Below are positions 17,400 through 26,667 of a stretch of 47,767 nt of DNA, one piece after another; positions within the stretch are counted from its first letter, which is position 1; every line of letters begins with the position of its first letter. Location: positions 1-47,767 of IMG/VR virus record IMGVR_UViG_3300025131_000073; one strand, written 5' to 3'. Position numbers and translations under genes: made by a program. Source of the DNA: a virus. The notes beneath the pieces were generated by a model. It was not told where the DNA came from. It was given only the letters and a program-made list of their open reading frames with translations, and made no database searches.

Positions 17400-18060
17400 C
17401 AGAGGGGTACCGCATCTGGAGGTTGCCTCCGCCGAACTCAAGCGAGGTCTCAGCGATGTCCATGGTGTCGTAGATTTCCTGGCGAATAGCCTGCCAGCGC
17501 TTCATTCCCTCAGTATCCCGAAGGCGCGCGGAAATATTATACATGACCTGGGCCTCCACGAGGTCATCCCCGTTGGTGAACCACCAGCTGGTCGCGGTCC
17601 CGGTCCCGGTGCCGAAGTTGGAGAACTCGAAGAACCCGGCCTCGGCAACTTCTGTGCTGGCTGTTTGGGCATTCAAGACCAGGTCCACGTCCCGATCCAG
17701 CCAGAACGCGGTAGGGACCCCGGTAGTCGCGGTGCTGTAGGTGGTAGTCCGCGCGGACAGGTCCTGAGGCTTGATCTGATCCAGGTAGATGAATTCACTA
17801 TTGGAGTCCACAATCCGCAGGAAGTCCACCCGCTTGACCAGCTTATCCGTAGCGCTGAGGATATCCGCGAGCACCAACCGCCGGGTCGCAGTGGTCATCG
17901 AGATCGAGCTCGCGAAGAAAAACATGTTGTGGAAGTTGTTGTTCCGCTCCAGCTGGCGCACAGCTTGCTTGATCCGGATGAGCAATACATCATCCAGCGC
18001 TGTACCCCGGCCCAGGGTGGCCGAGATATTGGTCAGGACCTCGCCAAGGTCAGCCGCCAT
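17392..18060 (-). CDS. Head-tail adaptor protein (SU10/P22 gp4-like)
   Basis: 222 residues. An N-terminal helical half (IKQAVRQLERNNNFHNMFFF), a beta-rich middle (RLVLADILSATDKLVKRVDF, SEFIYLDQIKP) and a C-terminal helical end with RDTEGMKRWQAIRQEIYD are features of adaptors that extend the portal. It lies between the Maf-like gene and the nozzle, in the usual order portal-capsid-adaptor-nozzle. ATG 18060 overlaps the upstream stop by 11 bases. Confidence 0.65.
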   Translation of the reverse strand: MAADLGEVLTNISATLGRGTALDDVLLIRIKQAVRQLERNNNFHNMFFFASSISMTTATRRLVLADILSATDKLVKRVDFLRIVDSNSEFIYLDQIKPQDLSARTTTYSTATTGVPTAFWLDRDVDLVLNAQTASTEVAEAGFFEFSNFGTGTGTATSWWFTNGDDLVEAQVMYNISARLRDTEGMKRWQAIRQEIYDTMDIAETSLEFGGGNLQMRYPSDG

Positions 18061-18898
18061 CCTCCGCTTCCTTCTCGCCCTCGGTTATAGTCTGGGCTTC
18101 CTTCTCGATCGAGTCCTCGATAAACTCAATCCCAGCAGTTGTGGCTTGGGAGTCCGCGAAGGCTTCCACGCGCCACGCGCCAGAGTCCAGTATCCCAAGC
18201 GTCGGCTGGCAGGGGCCGTAGCCGTAGAACAGGTCGTCCTTGCCGGTGAGCCTGGGCATGGTGTCCATCAGGAAGCTCCGAGGCGCCACCGAGATAGTGT
18301 GCCCCATCACCTTGCCCATGCCGATCCAGTACTCCACGTTGCAGCGTCCGTGTTCGTAAGGGTTCTCCCGCCCGGGTATTTTGTAGTTGTAGTCACACCC
18401 GAACAGGTCGATCTTGCCCGGCTCGCCCGCGAGGTCGAAACAGAGATACGCATAGGCAATCGCGTAGGCAACCGAGTTGACCAAGTAGGAGGACTTGTAC
18501 GCCTGGATGACTTCATGCAGCGGGTACTCCATCGTGCAGGACAGGTCCTCGATCGCTCTGCAAGTCACCACAGGAATGTCATGATGCTTGTAGATGTCTA
18601 GGTAGCGTCGGTGAGGCTCCCAGGTCCAGTCGTGGATGTTGAACGAGCGGTGATGGCGATAGCAGAATGCAGCGGCGTTGACTGTCCAGACTTCGCTTCC
18701 CTCAGCGTAGAAGCGGTGATGTTGGTCGTACCCAGCGGTGATCCAATCCAGGCCGGAAGTTCCCATGCCTAGAATGGTAACGTGGTTCAGCGGAATAGGC
18801 TGTTGGACTCGCTCTTCGCCAAGTCCAGACAGCCGAACGGGTAGGGCCGGAGGAGGGGCCGAAGCCCCTCCCTCAACCTTCCGTGCGTCTTCGCCCAC
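18050..18898 (-). CDS. Maf/DUF115-like protein, possible glycosyltransferase
   Basis: 282 residues. A nucleotide-binding-type start (NHVTILGMGTSGLDWI) at about residue 38 is followed by VNAAAFCYRHHRSFNIHDW, NSVAYAIAYAYLCFDLAG, KIDLFGCDYNY and CNVEYWIGMGKVMGHTISV. This layout resembles motility-accessory-factor (Maf)/MptE-like proteins, some of which transfer pseudaminic acid onto flagellin; related phage proteins in capsid-tail blocks have no proven role. The GTG start follows the decoration-gene stop directly. A C(UUCG)G hairpin lies in its first codons. The 3' end overlaps the adaptor gene. Confidence 0.55.
   Translation of the reverse strand: MGEDARKVEGGASAPPPALPVRLSGLGEERVQQPIPLNHVTILGMGTSGLDWITAGYDQHHRFYAEGSEVWTVNAAAFCYRHHRSFNIHDWTWEPHRRYLDIYKHHDIPVVTCRAIEDLSCTMEYPLHEVIQAYKSSYLVNSVAYAIAYAYLCFDLAGEPGKIDLFGCDYNYKIPGRENPYEHGRCNVEYWIGMGKVMGHTISVAPRSFLMDTMPRLTGKDDLFYGYGPCQPTLGILDSGAWRVEAFADSQATTAGIEFIEDSIEKEAQTITEGEKEAEDGG
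18852..18871 (-). terminator. C(UUCG)G hairpin just after the capsid/decoration genes
   Basis: On the minus-strand message this is a perfect 8-bp stem, GGAGGGGC paired with GCCCCTCC, closed by a UUCG tetraloop. It lies 28 bases after the decoration-gene stop and inside the first codons of the Maf-like gene. There is no U-tract. It could lower expression of downstream genes relative to the capsid genes or protect the capsid message from 3' decay. Confidence 0.5.
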
Positions 18899-19420
18899 CT
18901 AGCTGGACCTCGGGACCATGTACAGCAGGAGCCCCGTGCGGCCGGCTGTGGCCGTTGTGGTCTGCTGCGATGCGTAGATGATCTCGTCGCCCTGGGAACC
19001 CTCGTAGGTGATCCACGCCGTGGCTGTGGAAAAGATATTGAGGGCGCCGGTAGCCGTGTCGGTAGCAAAGATGTAGTCATCGAGGATGGCGTCGTCATCC
19101 TCCTTGGTGCCGATTGTGAGCGTGCGGGCCGTGGCGGTGCCTGTACCAAAGGCAGCCTCCACGGGCACGATAGCGCCCACGATCTTGAAGTCGAACGGGG
19201 CAGACTTCGAGCCCACGTTGACGTTGGTGGTTGCCGAGCTGTGGAGCATGTAGCCAAGGTCCATGATGTACAGACCAATGGCTTCATCTCCCCTCTGTCC
19301 CTGGTTCGTCGCTGTCGCAGAGAAACCAGGGACTTCCCGCAGGACCCCATCGGGCACGACCCCACGGGACCGTGCTTCGGCGATAGGGTCCCGACGGATG
19401 GCTTGGGTAGCCGTTGCCAT
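18899..19420 (-). CDS. Putative capsid decoration/head protein
   Basis: 173 residues, beta-rich with many Thr and Ala. It directly follows the major capsid gene, the usual place of a decoration or head-stabilising protein. Possible core strands are EAIGLYIMDLGYML, FDFKIVGAIVPVEAAF and RTLTIGTKEDDD. It has a strong ribosome-binding site (GGAGG, 9 bases before ATG 19420), in keeping with high output. No family was recognised; the role is inferred from position and composition. Confidence 0.55.
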   Translation of the reverse strand: MATATQAIRRDPIAEARSRGVVPDGVLREVPGFSATATNQGQRGDEAIGLYIMDLGYMLHSSATTNVNVGSKSAPFDFKIVGAIVPVEAAFGTGTATARTLTIGTKEDDDAILDDYIFATDTATGALNIFSTATAWITYEGSQGDEIIYASQQTTTATAGRTGLLLYMVPRSS

Positions 19421-19433
19421 GTGTCAGTCCTCC

Positions 19434-20651
19434 TTACGAGTCAGCCGCGGCCGAGGACACGCCCTTGATGAGGAAGTGCGAGAGGGGGTGGTGAATTTCC
19501 AGTCCCATCTCGGTGAGGTAGCCAGCCTTGAGGCCGTCCACGCCACGGTCCTGCATGTCGTTCTGGAACTTGGTGTCGCTGTCCTTGAGGGGACGATACA
19601 CCAGCTCAGCCATGTCGAGGACCACCATCCACGAGTTCCGGGCGGTATAGTCGGCAGTGCCGGTTGTGCCTCCGAGGAGGCGATTGAAGAGCGGGTGAGT
19701 CTTGCACACCAGCTCGCCGAACGGGCAGCTCAGCCGCGTGACCGCCATTCCAAACTCCTTGATCCCCGACTGGATGTTCCAGGTCGAGTTCTTCCGGATG
19801 ATCTGGTTGAGGGTCAACAGGGCTGTATTGCCCAGGAAGCAGACCTTCTCCTGAGAGCCCCACCGGAACATGCGTTCCAGCCAGCCTTCCAGGGTTTCCA
19901 TATCGACTGCCGTGCCGGCGTTGTTGACGACGTTGGTTGAGTCGATATACTCGATGGCGCCGCCTGTCGTGCGGAGCGGCTTGCCATTGCGCGTGGTCTC
20001 AGTGCGGGTTCCGAAGAACAGGGCTTTCTCAATCGCCTGCTGGTGATCCTCGAAAGCCTCGCGCTTCGCTTCCTTGAGTGCATCGCCCGTGCGAAGCCGA
20101 GTCTTGAGCGCCGTGCGGGTCGCCTCCAGGGTGTTCCGGAAAATCTGGGTGTAGTTGTACACCTTGACCGGATCGTAGTTGATGCCTGTCGGCGCCGGCG
20201 AGCCTTCCTCGAAGGCCGAGCCGATGACGAACAGGTTGGGGTTGACGCCGGCGCCGGTGGCGGTGATTGCCGCCGCTGTGGCCGTGCCGGTGTAGGCGCG
20301 CTGGACTGGAATAGCCGTGTCCGAGGACGGATCGCTTGTCACGATCACGATCTCGTTAGACTCCTCCAGCAGCAACAGGTCGCCTTCCTTCAGCGTCAAC
20401 GCGTCCGCGCTCACCGTGAGCGTGGTCACTGCCGCTGTGTGGGTAGTGGCAAGAGCCAGCCGTTGACTGGGCATGGTCTTGGTCCACCAGTTGAATTCAG
20501 GATCGTCCGTGCTTTTCGACTTGAGCATTGAGGTCATGGCGAAAAGCGGGGCCATCCCGTTCGGCTGGAGGAGCATGATGCCCTCCCGCCAGTTCTTGGG
20601 ACGTTGGTTGGCTACAAAGCCAGACGTGTCCCGCAGGCCCTGAATGGACAT
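19434..20651 (-). CDS. Major capsid protein, SU10/DUF5309-like
   Basis: 405 residues. The pattern MSIQGLRDTSGF, GMAPLFAMTSMLKSK, FNWWTKTMPSQRL, then IFRNTLEATRTALKTR, QAIEKALFFGTRTE and GKPLRTTGGAIEYI is characteristic of SU10-type (DUF5309) HK97-fold capsid proteins. The middle (about residues 60-160) is a beta-rich insertion. It has a strong ribosome-binding site (GGAGG, 6 bases before the ATG) and lies directly after the scaffold gene. No prohead protease is seen next to it, so processing is not expected, although a secreted protease is coded far upstream. Confidence 0.85.
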   Translation of the reverse strand: MSIQGLRDTSGFVANQRPKNWREGIMLLQPNGMAPLFAMTSMLKSKSTDDPEFNWWTKTMPSQRLALATTHTAAVTTLTVSADALTLKEGDLLLLEESNEIVIVTSDPSSDTAIPVQRAYTGTATAAAITATGAGVNPNLFVIGSAFEEGSPAPTGINYDPVKVYNYTQIFRNTLEATRTALKTRLRTGDALKEAKREAFEDHQQAIEKALFFGTRTETTRNGKPLRTTGGAIEYIDSTNVVNNAGTAVDMETLEGWLERMFRWGSQEKVCFLGNTALLTLNQIIRKNSTWNIQSGIKEFGMAVTRLSCPFGELVCKTHPLFNRLLGGTTGTADYTARNSWMVVLDMAELVYRPLKDSDTKFQNDMQDRGVDGLKAGYLTEMGLEIHHPLSHFLIKGVSSAAADS

Positions 20652-20661
20652 GCGTTACCTC

Positions 20662-21639
20662 CTATCCAAGAGTGCTGAGGATGTCGTTTGAAGTTGCGTC
20701 CTCGGGAGAGGTAGCCGGCGCGCCAGGACGAGCGCCTGGACGTGCCTGTGGAGCTGGCTGTTCCGCGCCATTCGGCTTCGGCACGAACCCTGCCAGAGCA
20801 AGGGCTTGGAGAACCCGAGCGCCAAGCGCGTCACGGAAGTCAGGCGTCCAGGGAGCCTTGCCCCCAAGTTCACCCTGCAACTTCTGCGCTTCAGCTGAGA
20901 CAGTCGGGCCAAAGGTTTTCAGCTGCGGGAACTTCCCGTAGAAGTCGTCTCTGACCTGCTCTTGCCGCGCCTGTACCGTTGTAGTCTCTTGAGTCCTGGT
21001 TTGGACACTCTCGGAGACCTCGCGCGCGACATGCTCAGCTACGCGTTGGTGGACAGACACCGCGATGGACTGAACCAGGTGTCCCAGCACTTGACGCGCC
21101 GGTTCACGTTGCTCAGCCTCGAGCCCTGGGAACAGAGCATCCATGTACTGGTCTGGGACCTGCACAGGATACTGGTTTGCGATCTCGGCAGTCTTCGCCG
21201 CGGCAGTATCTGCAGGCTGTGCAGGTGCTGTTACCGCTGCGAGTTGACCTTCCAATTTCGCAATCCGCTCCCGAAATGCGGCTGCCTCATCGGGCTTGGC
21301 AGCTTCCGCTGCCGCCTTCAGTCTTGCTGCAGCATCCGGCTCTTCCGAAGGCTGCTCTCCAGGAGGCTTCTCTCCCTCCTTCTCAGACGGCTCGCTCGCC
21401 GCTCCCGCCTTGGGGCTTGGTTCGCCATCGGCCTTGGGAGCTTCTTCGCCTTCGCCTGGGGTCTTTGCGTCGGCGGGCTCGGAGGACCCGATATCCTCAG
21501 CCGTTGACGCAAATGGGTCTCGGCCAAGTATGGCCTCGATATCAGCATCCACTGACGGGTTGGCGCCCGAGTCAGGGATGGGGCTTGTTGCGGGCTCAGC
21601 GGACTCAGCAGCGGGAGTGGGGGTGGGATCGTCAGCCAT
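20662..21639 (-). CDS. Scaffolding protein
   Basis: 325 residues. The N-terminal 120 residues are acidic and Pro/Glu/Ala-rich, the middle is helical with coiled-coil character (AAFRERIAKLEGQLAAV, EHVAREVSESVQTRTQE), and the C-terminus is Pro/Ala/Gly-rich. Together with the position directly before the major capsid gene, this is typical of phage scaffolds that guide shell assembly. ATG 21639 is chosen: AGGAGG lies seven bases upstream, and the longer frame would translate that site from a TTG. Confidence 0.8.
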   Translation of the reverse strand: MADDPTPTPAAESAEPATSPIPDSGANPSVDADIEAILGRDPFASTAEDIGSSEPADAKTPGEGEEAPKADGEPSPKAGAASEPSEKEGEKPPGEQPSEEPDAAARLKAAAEAAKPDEAAAFRERIAKLEGQLAAVTAPAQPADTAAAKTAEIANQYPVQVPDQYMDALFPGLEAEQREPARQVLGHLVQSIAVSVHQRVAEHVAREVSESVQTRTQETTTVQARQEQVRDDFYGKFPQLKTFGPTVSAEAQKLQGELGGKAPWTPDFRDALGARVLQALALAGFVPKPNGAEQPAPQARPGARPGAPATSPEDATSNDILSTLG

Positions 21640-21895
21640 TGTTTTCCTCCTCAACTATATCCTCAACGGTGTCCTCAGCGGCACACTCGTGTAGTACCTC
21701 AATCGCGCGCAGGAGCCCACTGGACTGCCCCTGCTGCTTGGTCGCCTGGGCTACGCCCTCCGAGGTGGTCAGGTCCATGCTAGCCAGGGAACGCAGGCCA
21801 GCATCAGCCTCTTCCTCGACCTCTGCCAACGCCGCGACCATGACAGAGGAGGCAAGCACTCGTCTTAGTTCCTCACGCCGAGAAGGAGCCAGCAT
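21632..21895 (-). CDS. Small acidic helical protein between portal and scaffold
   Basis: 87 residues, strongly helical, with an Arg-rich start (LAPSRREELRRVLASS) and an acidic end (AAEDTVEDIVEEENNG). It overlaps the portal gene by 23 bases and the scaffold start by 8, which implies tight co-expression. It may be a head-assembly helper; no family was recognised. Confidence 0.6.
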   Translation of the reverse strand: MLAPSRREELRRVLASSVMVAALAEVEEEADAGLRSLASMDLTTSEGVAQATKQQGQSSGLLRAIEVLHECAAEDTVEDIVEEENNG

Positions 21896-23846
21896 CGGTC
21901 ACTCTACTCCCAGGGTTGCGCTCCAGCGTCTGACCGCCTTGGGAACTCCCGCCAAGCGCGCTCGGGATGTCCACAGCGTCACCAGCCTGCACCATCTTCT
22001 CCACCTCTGCGTCAGGCCTTGGCTCCAGCCGCATCGACTCAATATCCTTCGCGCCGCCGAGTTCCGCAACATGCTCGAATATCTTGGACAGGCTGTAGCT
22101 TTGTCTCAGTGCGGGGTCCGCTTGGACAGCCTGAAACACCTGTCTCCAGACATCAAACATGGCTATACGATCAATGGGGAGTGTACCATCATGGATTGGA
22201 TAATGGAAGTCCCCCACGACCTCAGTAGGTCCAATGTTGATGGGTTCCGCTATACCTTCCTGCCCTACCACTTGCAGGAGGTATTCCTCGGAGAGATACT
22301 GCTGGGTGTTCAGGCTCATCTGCTCGGTGAGGTCCACGAGGCCCTGAGCCGAGATCAGGCGCCCCTGGGCCGACAGCCGGGAAGCCGCGGACTCCCCAGA
22401 GATGCGCACCTCGGAGGCTGTCTTGCGACTGCTTCCCTCCTGGACCCCCATGAGGTTCTCGGTCACGGCGGACAGCTGCTGCCCCATCCGCATGAACAGC
22501 TCAGCATCCCGCACGTGTTGGCCGGTCACGTCAGCGACAGGGAACTGGGTGATAACAGTTCGGACATCCTGGCCAAACGCGCTTCGCTTCAGTCGAAGGA
22601 TACGCGCCGCACTGGGGTTCTTGAAGTCCTGCATTTCGACGCGGCTGGGGTCTACAATGAACATGTTGTTCAGGGTTCGCCGCACGTTGTCGATATGGGA
22701 GTTAATAAGCCAGGTCACTGCATCCTGCAGCGGCCCGAGATAGTCAGCGATCCCGAGTTGGCCAAAGCCGTAGCCCATGGTGTAGGGCTCTGAGACACAG
22801 ATCGGGTGCATCCCGTGGTCCATCCCCAGGGGCTCAGCCTGCACAATAACCTTCTTGTTCAGGATGGTGAACAGCCACTTCTCAGGGGCTTCGCTCTCCC
22901 CGAGACCCAGCTCCGCAGGGATGATCTCCACTGAGCCCTGGTCCCGCTGGACAAACGCCTTGGGCAAGGTGGTCTGGCCCCCCGGGGTCGAGGTGCCCAG
23001 GGCCCGAATGCTCCGCGCGGAGTCGGAAACCTTCGCCTGCGGCAGGGCTTCCGGAGTATGCTCCACCCACTTGAGCTTCCCGTCAGCCTGCTCGCGCAAC
23101 AGGATATGCCGCCCGGTGAAGTCCCGCCAGAACACGAACTCCCCAAGCCGATTGACCTCAGTCATCGGCACGCGCGGATCAGGGAAGAACATAAACGGGT
23201 CTTGGGCAATCACCGTGTTGCCCTGGTACACAATGCGCTGTTCCCGGGAGCGTTGCATAGAGCCATTGGCTCCGGTGATGACCGTCCTCATCGCGGAGGT
23301 GTTTTCCCACAGGGTCCGCATCACCCCAAGGCCATAGACTTGGGTATCCTGCAGGAACTGGAACAGATGCTTCACCAGCCGGGAATGGTCCGCCTGGAAC
23401 TGCAGCAGAGTCTCCATAGCCTGCACAGCCTTGCTGCCGCCTTCTTTGTAGCTGCCCACCTGGAACATCGGTCGGCGCCCGGCGAAGGTGTGCAGGAGGA
23501 AGGTCACGATGGTGGACACGGTAGCGAAGGTGTAGGGCACGATGATGGAGGTAATCTTCGGCGGCTCCCCTGCATCGTTGAGCGCCGCGAGGTCCTCCTC
23601 CCACTTGGGCAGATCAATGTAAGCCTGGATCTTTTTCTCCTGCACCGACCAGCGGGAGTAGAACTTGGACATCTCCTTCTCAGAGTCTTCCAGCCGGGAC
23701 ACGAGATAGTCCAGGACCGTCCGATGCAGCTCGGTCCCCGGCTTTAACCTGTCGATCGGGCGCCGGTCCGAGTCAGTCGCGGTGAAGGAGGGCCAGTCCG
23801 CCTTGGGAAGGGCTAGGCCTTGCGACTCTGGCGCGGTATCGGCCAT
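21873..23846 (-). CDS. Portal protein
   Basis: 657 residues, the size expected of P22-like portals. Typical features include an N-terminal helical region with WSVQEKKIQAYIDLPKW, a stem/wing region with FTILNKKVIVQAEPLGM, GYGFGQLGIADYLGPLQDAV followed by WLINSHIDNVRRTLNN, and a Gln/Ser-rich C-terminus. It forms the dodecameric DNA gate at one capsid vertex. It lies between head genes and scaffold, and its start overlaps the upstream stop (TGATG). Confidence 0.85.
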   Translation of the reverse strand: MADTAPESQGLALPKADWPSFTATDSDRRPIDRLKPGTELHRTVLDYLVSRLEDSEKEMSKFYSRWSVQEKKIQAYIDLPKWEEDLAALNDAGEPPKITSIIVPYTFATVSTIVTFLLHTFAGRRPMFQVGSYKEGGSKAVQAMETLLQFQADHSRLVKHLFQFLQDTQVYGLGVMRTLWENTSAMRTVITGANGSMQRSREQRIVYQGNTVIAQDPFMFFPDPRVPMTEVNRLGEFVFWRDFTGRHILLREQADGKLKWVEHTPEALPQAKVSDSARSIRALGTSTPGGQTTLPKAFVQRDQGSVEIIPAELGLGESEAPEKWLFTILNKKVIVQAEPLGMDHGMHPICVSEPYTMGYGFGQLGIADYLGPLQDAVTWLINSHIDNVRRTLNNMFIVDPSRVEMQDFKNPSAARILRLKRSAFGQDVRTVITQFPVADVTGQHVRDAELFMRMGQQLSAVTENLMGVQEGSSRKTASEVRISGESAASRLSAQGRLISAQGLVDLTEQMSLNTQQYLSEEYLLQVVGQEGIAEPINIGPTEVVGDFHYPIHDGTLPIDRIAMFDVWRQVFQAVQADPALRQSYSLSKIFEHVAELGGAKDIESMRLEPRPDAEVEKMVQAGDAVDIPSALGGSSQGGQTLERNPGSRVTDAGSFSA

Positions 23847-24142
23847 CAGACGTTCTTGGCTCCACTGAAGTCTGGCAGCGCTTTGAGCGCCACGTAGGCC
23901 TCAGCCATCGAGGCTTCTTCAGAAGCCGCGTCAAAGGGCCAGAGCGTGTCTGCCCCACCGATAGCGAAATAGGTTGGCGCATTGGCTACAGGTGTTTTGC
24001 CAGCATCACGTGCAGCTTTGCTAAGGTAGGAGAGGAACCCCAACCTCCCCACCCTGTTCTCCAGGTCCAGTTCCATGTAAACCAGCCGGTGATAAGCCGC
24101 CTTCACACCGCTGGGATACTCGATGCTCTTTTGAAGTGCCAT
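23846..24142 (-). CDS. Small unknown virion-block protein
   Basis: 98 residues: a charged helix (HRLVYMELDLENRVGRLGFL), then a Gly/Ala-rich part with DTLWPFD. It has a strong GGAGG five bases before the ATG. It lies directly upstream of the portal, with overlapping stop and start. No family was recognised; a head-assembly role is only implied by place. Confidence 0.55.
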   Translation of the reverse strand: MALQKSIEYPSGVKAAYHRLVYMELDLENRVGRLGFLSYLSKAARDAGKTPVANAPTYFAIGGADTLWPFDAASEEASMAEAYVALKALPDFSGAKNV

Positions 24143-24151
24143 TCAAGCCTC

Positions 24152-24736
24152 CTATGAAGCAGTCGTACTGTTGGTGATGAGGCCTTTTGTAGCCAGCTCA
24201 GCCAGAAGATCAGCAAGCGCAGCCTCTGGATCATTGCGCGCGCCGGAGATTGTAGCTTTGATTGAAGCCCCGGCTCCAAAGAAAGCAATCCGAGTCGCGC
24301 TGGAAACACGAGAGACAGAAAACCCAATGGAGGCGCCATCGCCTCCACATATCTCTGTAACCCCGGCGGCTTTTGCTGAGATAACAAGACTGATATTGGC
24401 GTCAGTTCCGACAGCAAGGAGTGTTGGCTTATTGCTTGAGGTCGCTCCCGAGAACTGCCAGCTATTTACCGTTGAGGCCGAGGTGGACCTAAACTCAACA
24501 ATTTCCACGCCACCTGACGTGATTGCCAGAATATCCGAGGATTTCCAGGCAATACCCGTGTCGGGATCTGCGCGGTTGGGAATCACGGTTGGATTGATAC
24601 TGCTGGCTGCTTCATTCAGCAACGTCGGGCCAGCCGCATTGCTTAGCCAGAGGTCCCCAGTTAACTGCCCACCACTCTTCCGAAGGAACGAAGGAGTCGC
24701 GTGTGGCTGGCGGTGTATGCGGGAGAGCGTACTCAT
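24152..24736 (-). CDS. Fibre-like virion protein
   Basis: 194 residues. The segment SGGQLTGDLWLSNAAGPTL, then ADPDTGIAWKSSDILAITSGG, resembles the beta-helix repeats of phage fibres that read 'G.L.GDL....'. The later half is Ser/Ala-rich with VSSATRIAFFGAGASIKAT. It may be a second small fibre or a capsid fibre. Its stop overlaps the next start (ATGA). Confidence 0.5.
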   Translation of the reverse strand: MSTLSRIHRQPHATPSFLRKSGGQLTGDLWLSNAAGPTLLNEAASSINPTVIPNRADPDTGIAWKSSDILAITSGGVEIVEFRSTSASTVNSWQFSGATSSNKPTLLAVGTDANISLVISAKAAGVTEICGGDGASIGFSVSRVSSATRIAFFGAGASIKATISGARNDPEAALADLLAELATKGLITNSTTAS

Positions 24737-25056
24737 GACGGAGGTGTTCCGTAGAAGGCCAGGGTCAGCACCGCAGCCACATCGGCGATCACGCTGAAGG
24801 TGGTCACGCCTTCGAGAGAGCGCCAGTCAGGGTTCATTTCCGCGGCGCTGCCATCGGTCACGTCTGAGGCTGGAATTGTCGCGGTGCCAGCGTCCCAGCG
24901 AACCCAGAAGTCTGCGTCGGCTGCAAGGAGCACCACATTCGCGCCCTGGTCAGGGGTCACGGTCTCGGCCACGCCGGACGCCAGGGAAAGGGAGTCAACA
25001 TACTGAGCCGCAAGCGGCGCGCCACCTACGACCATGTACTTACTGAGGGTTCCCAT
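24733..25056 (-). CDS. Small beta-rich virion-block protein
   Basis: 107 residues, Ala/Val/Thr-rich with alternating hydrophobic strands (NVVLLAADADFWVRWDAG, TTFSVIADVAAVLTLAFYG). Similar small jelly-roll-like proteins in other phages decorate fibres or heads. GGAGG lies about 8 bases upstream. It is the first gene after the large terminase; no family was recognised. Confidence 0.55.
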   Translation of the reverse strand: MGTLSKYMVVGGAPLAAQYVDSLSLASGVAETVTPDQGANVVLLAADADFWVRWDAGTATIPASDVTDGSAAEMNPDWRSLEGVTTFSVIADVAAVLTLAFYGTPPS

Positions 25057-25068
25057 TCAGCACACCTC

Positions 25069-26667
25069 CTATATCACGCTGTACTCGCCGCCGATCTCCT
25101 CCAGGAGGGGCGGCATTTCATCCTCTGCGAGGTCCACTTCCCCAACTGCATGGGCGGCGTAGGGGTCGAGGAGGGCAATAGCTCCTGCTTCGCTGTCGAT
25201 GTAGTCATCATGCTGCTCGATCCCGGGCCGGAAGTCAAGGAGTTGAGCTTCCAGCTCGGGGAAGCGGCGGATGTGAGCTATATACCCTGCTGCATACCGA
25301 GGTTGCAGGATGCCCATGATACGCTCTTCCTTCTTGGTGTGGTGAGTGACCGGGACCACCTCGAAGTAGTAGTTATGGCGGAACATCTCCTCGCGTATGA
25401 GGTGCACCAGCGCGGCTTGGTAGGAGTTGCTTTCCACGCCACACTGCGAGGGCTTATGGTACATCGCCAGCTGGAAGTACTGATCCACAAGCTCCCGCGG
25501 AGTGCATCCTCTCTTGCCCCAGGACTCCAGGATATAAATGCGACCGTTCTCGTGGATACCCGCCACAGTGATGGTGGCCTCATCCGCGCGCCGTCGCTCC
25601 GAGATCGCCGGGTCCAGGAAGATAGCCTTCTGCATGGGCTTCTTGTTGTCCGGGACCTCCCAGCGGATATACTCCGGCTTGAAGGTCTGCAGGTCGGAGG
25701 GCCTGGACTCGTTGAAGTACTCCATGTAGTAAACGTGCAGCATCCCGGCGCGGGTGTAGCTCAGCTTTTCGCTTTCCAGCGCTGCGTCGTCCATGCGGTC
25801 AGGCCAGAGGAGCTCCCCATTCGGAAGCCGCGCGCCGAACTTCACAACTGTCCATTCCGGGTCGTTGGACCAAGTAGGGAGTAAACACTCCGGATGGAGC
25901 ATCGTGCCCAGTGCGGTGATGTTGGCGTCAGGGTTCATAATCGCAAGCGCTGGCTTGAGGTCACCGTAAGCCCACTCAATAGTCTTTTGCCTTTGGGCCT
26001 CGGTGGAAACGCTTTCCTTGTCCTCAACATCATCCACGAGTATCTTCACCGGACGCTGCCCTCTGTGCAGCAGCCCGCGGACCTGGGAACCCCGCCCCCT
26101 GGCGGCCATTGCTATTCCATGCTTAGTCTCAAAGAAGTCATGCGCCCAGCGCTCAGGGTCCTTGAGTTTCGGCTGGAGGTCCCCAAAGACAGCCTTGATC
26201 TTGGGGTTGTCTATGAGTTCCCGCTTGACGTTGTCCAGCTGCATTTCCGCGTGCTTGCCGCCCTCGGAGACATACACTGTGAAGGGGGTGACTTTGTAGA
26301 GGATGTCGGAGAGGGGAACCGCGATCCCTGCAATGGTGGTCTTGCTGTATCCGCGCGGCACCATGAGCAGGGTGAACTTGCCCAGGTCCATGCGCACTGT
26401 GCCATCAGGGAGCAGCTGGAACACCCGATGGATGATGCCGTCTCCGTCCTCGTGGAAGAAGTGCTCGCATATCTTATCAAGCTCTCCATAGATCGGCAAC
26501 CACGAGGCGTCCCGGGTCAGGATGGCCAAGATGCCTCTGTGGAACCAGGGGATAGGCTTGGGGAACAAATGTGGCAGGAAGGTCTTGCAGAACAGTACCT
26601 TGTCCTGGAAGCACCGCAGGGCCAGCTTCTGCTTCTCCTCTCGGGAGAGTCCTGGGCCCTGGGTCAT
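25069..26667 (-). CDS. terL: Terminase large subunit
   Basis: 532 residues. Walker A reads VPRGYSKT at about residues 103-110 and Walker B ILVDDVEDKE near residue 215; both belong to the packaging ATPase. The C-terminal nuclease has FLDPAIS near residue 340 and a late acidic stretch HDDYIDSEAGAIAL. The enzyme pumps DNA into the prohead through the portal and cuts concatemers. The small subunit is more than 6 kb upstream, an unusual separation, with glycan, protease and virion genes between them. The start overlaps the stop of the HiPIP-like gene (ATGA). Confidence 0.9.
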   Translation of the reverse strand: MTQGPGLSREEKQKLALRCFQDKVLFCKTFLPHLFPKPIPWFHRGILAILTRDASWLPIYGELDKICEHFFHEDGDGIIHRVFQLLPDGTVRMDLGKFTLLMVPRGYSKTTIAGIAVPLSDILYKVTPFTVYVSEGGKHAEMQLDNVKRELIDNPKIKAVFGDLQPKLKDPERWAHDFFETKHGIAMAARGRGSQVRGLLHRGQRPVKILVDDVEDKESVSTEAQRQKTIEWAYGDLKPALAIMNPDANITALGTMLHPECLLPTWSNDPEWTVVKFGARLPNGELLWPDRMDDAALESEKLSYTRAGMLHVYYMEYFNESRPSDLQTFKPEYIRWEVPDNKKPMQKAIFLDPAISERRRADEATITVAGIHENGRIYILESWGKRGCTPRELVDQYFQLAMYHKPSQCGVESNSYQAALVHLIREEMFRHNYYFEVVPVTHHTKKEERIMGILQPRYAAGYIAHIRRFPELEAQLLDFRPGIEQHDDYIDSEAGAIALLDPYAAHAVGEVDLAEDEMPPLLEEIGGEYSVI

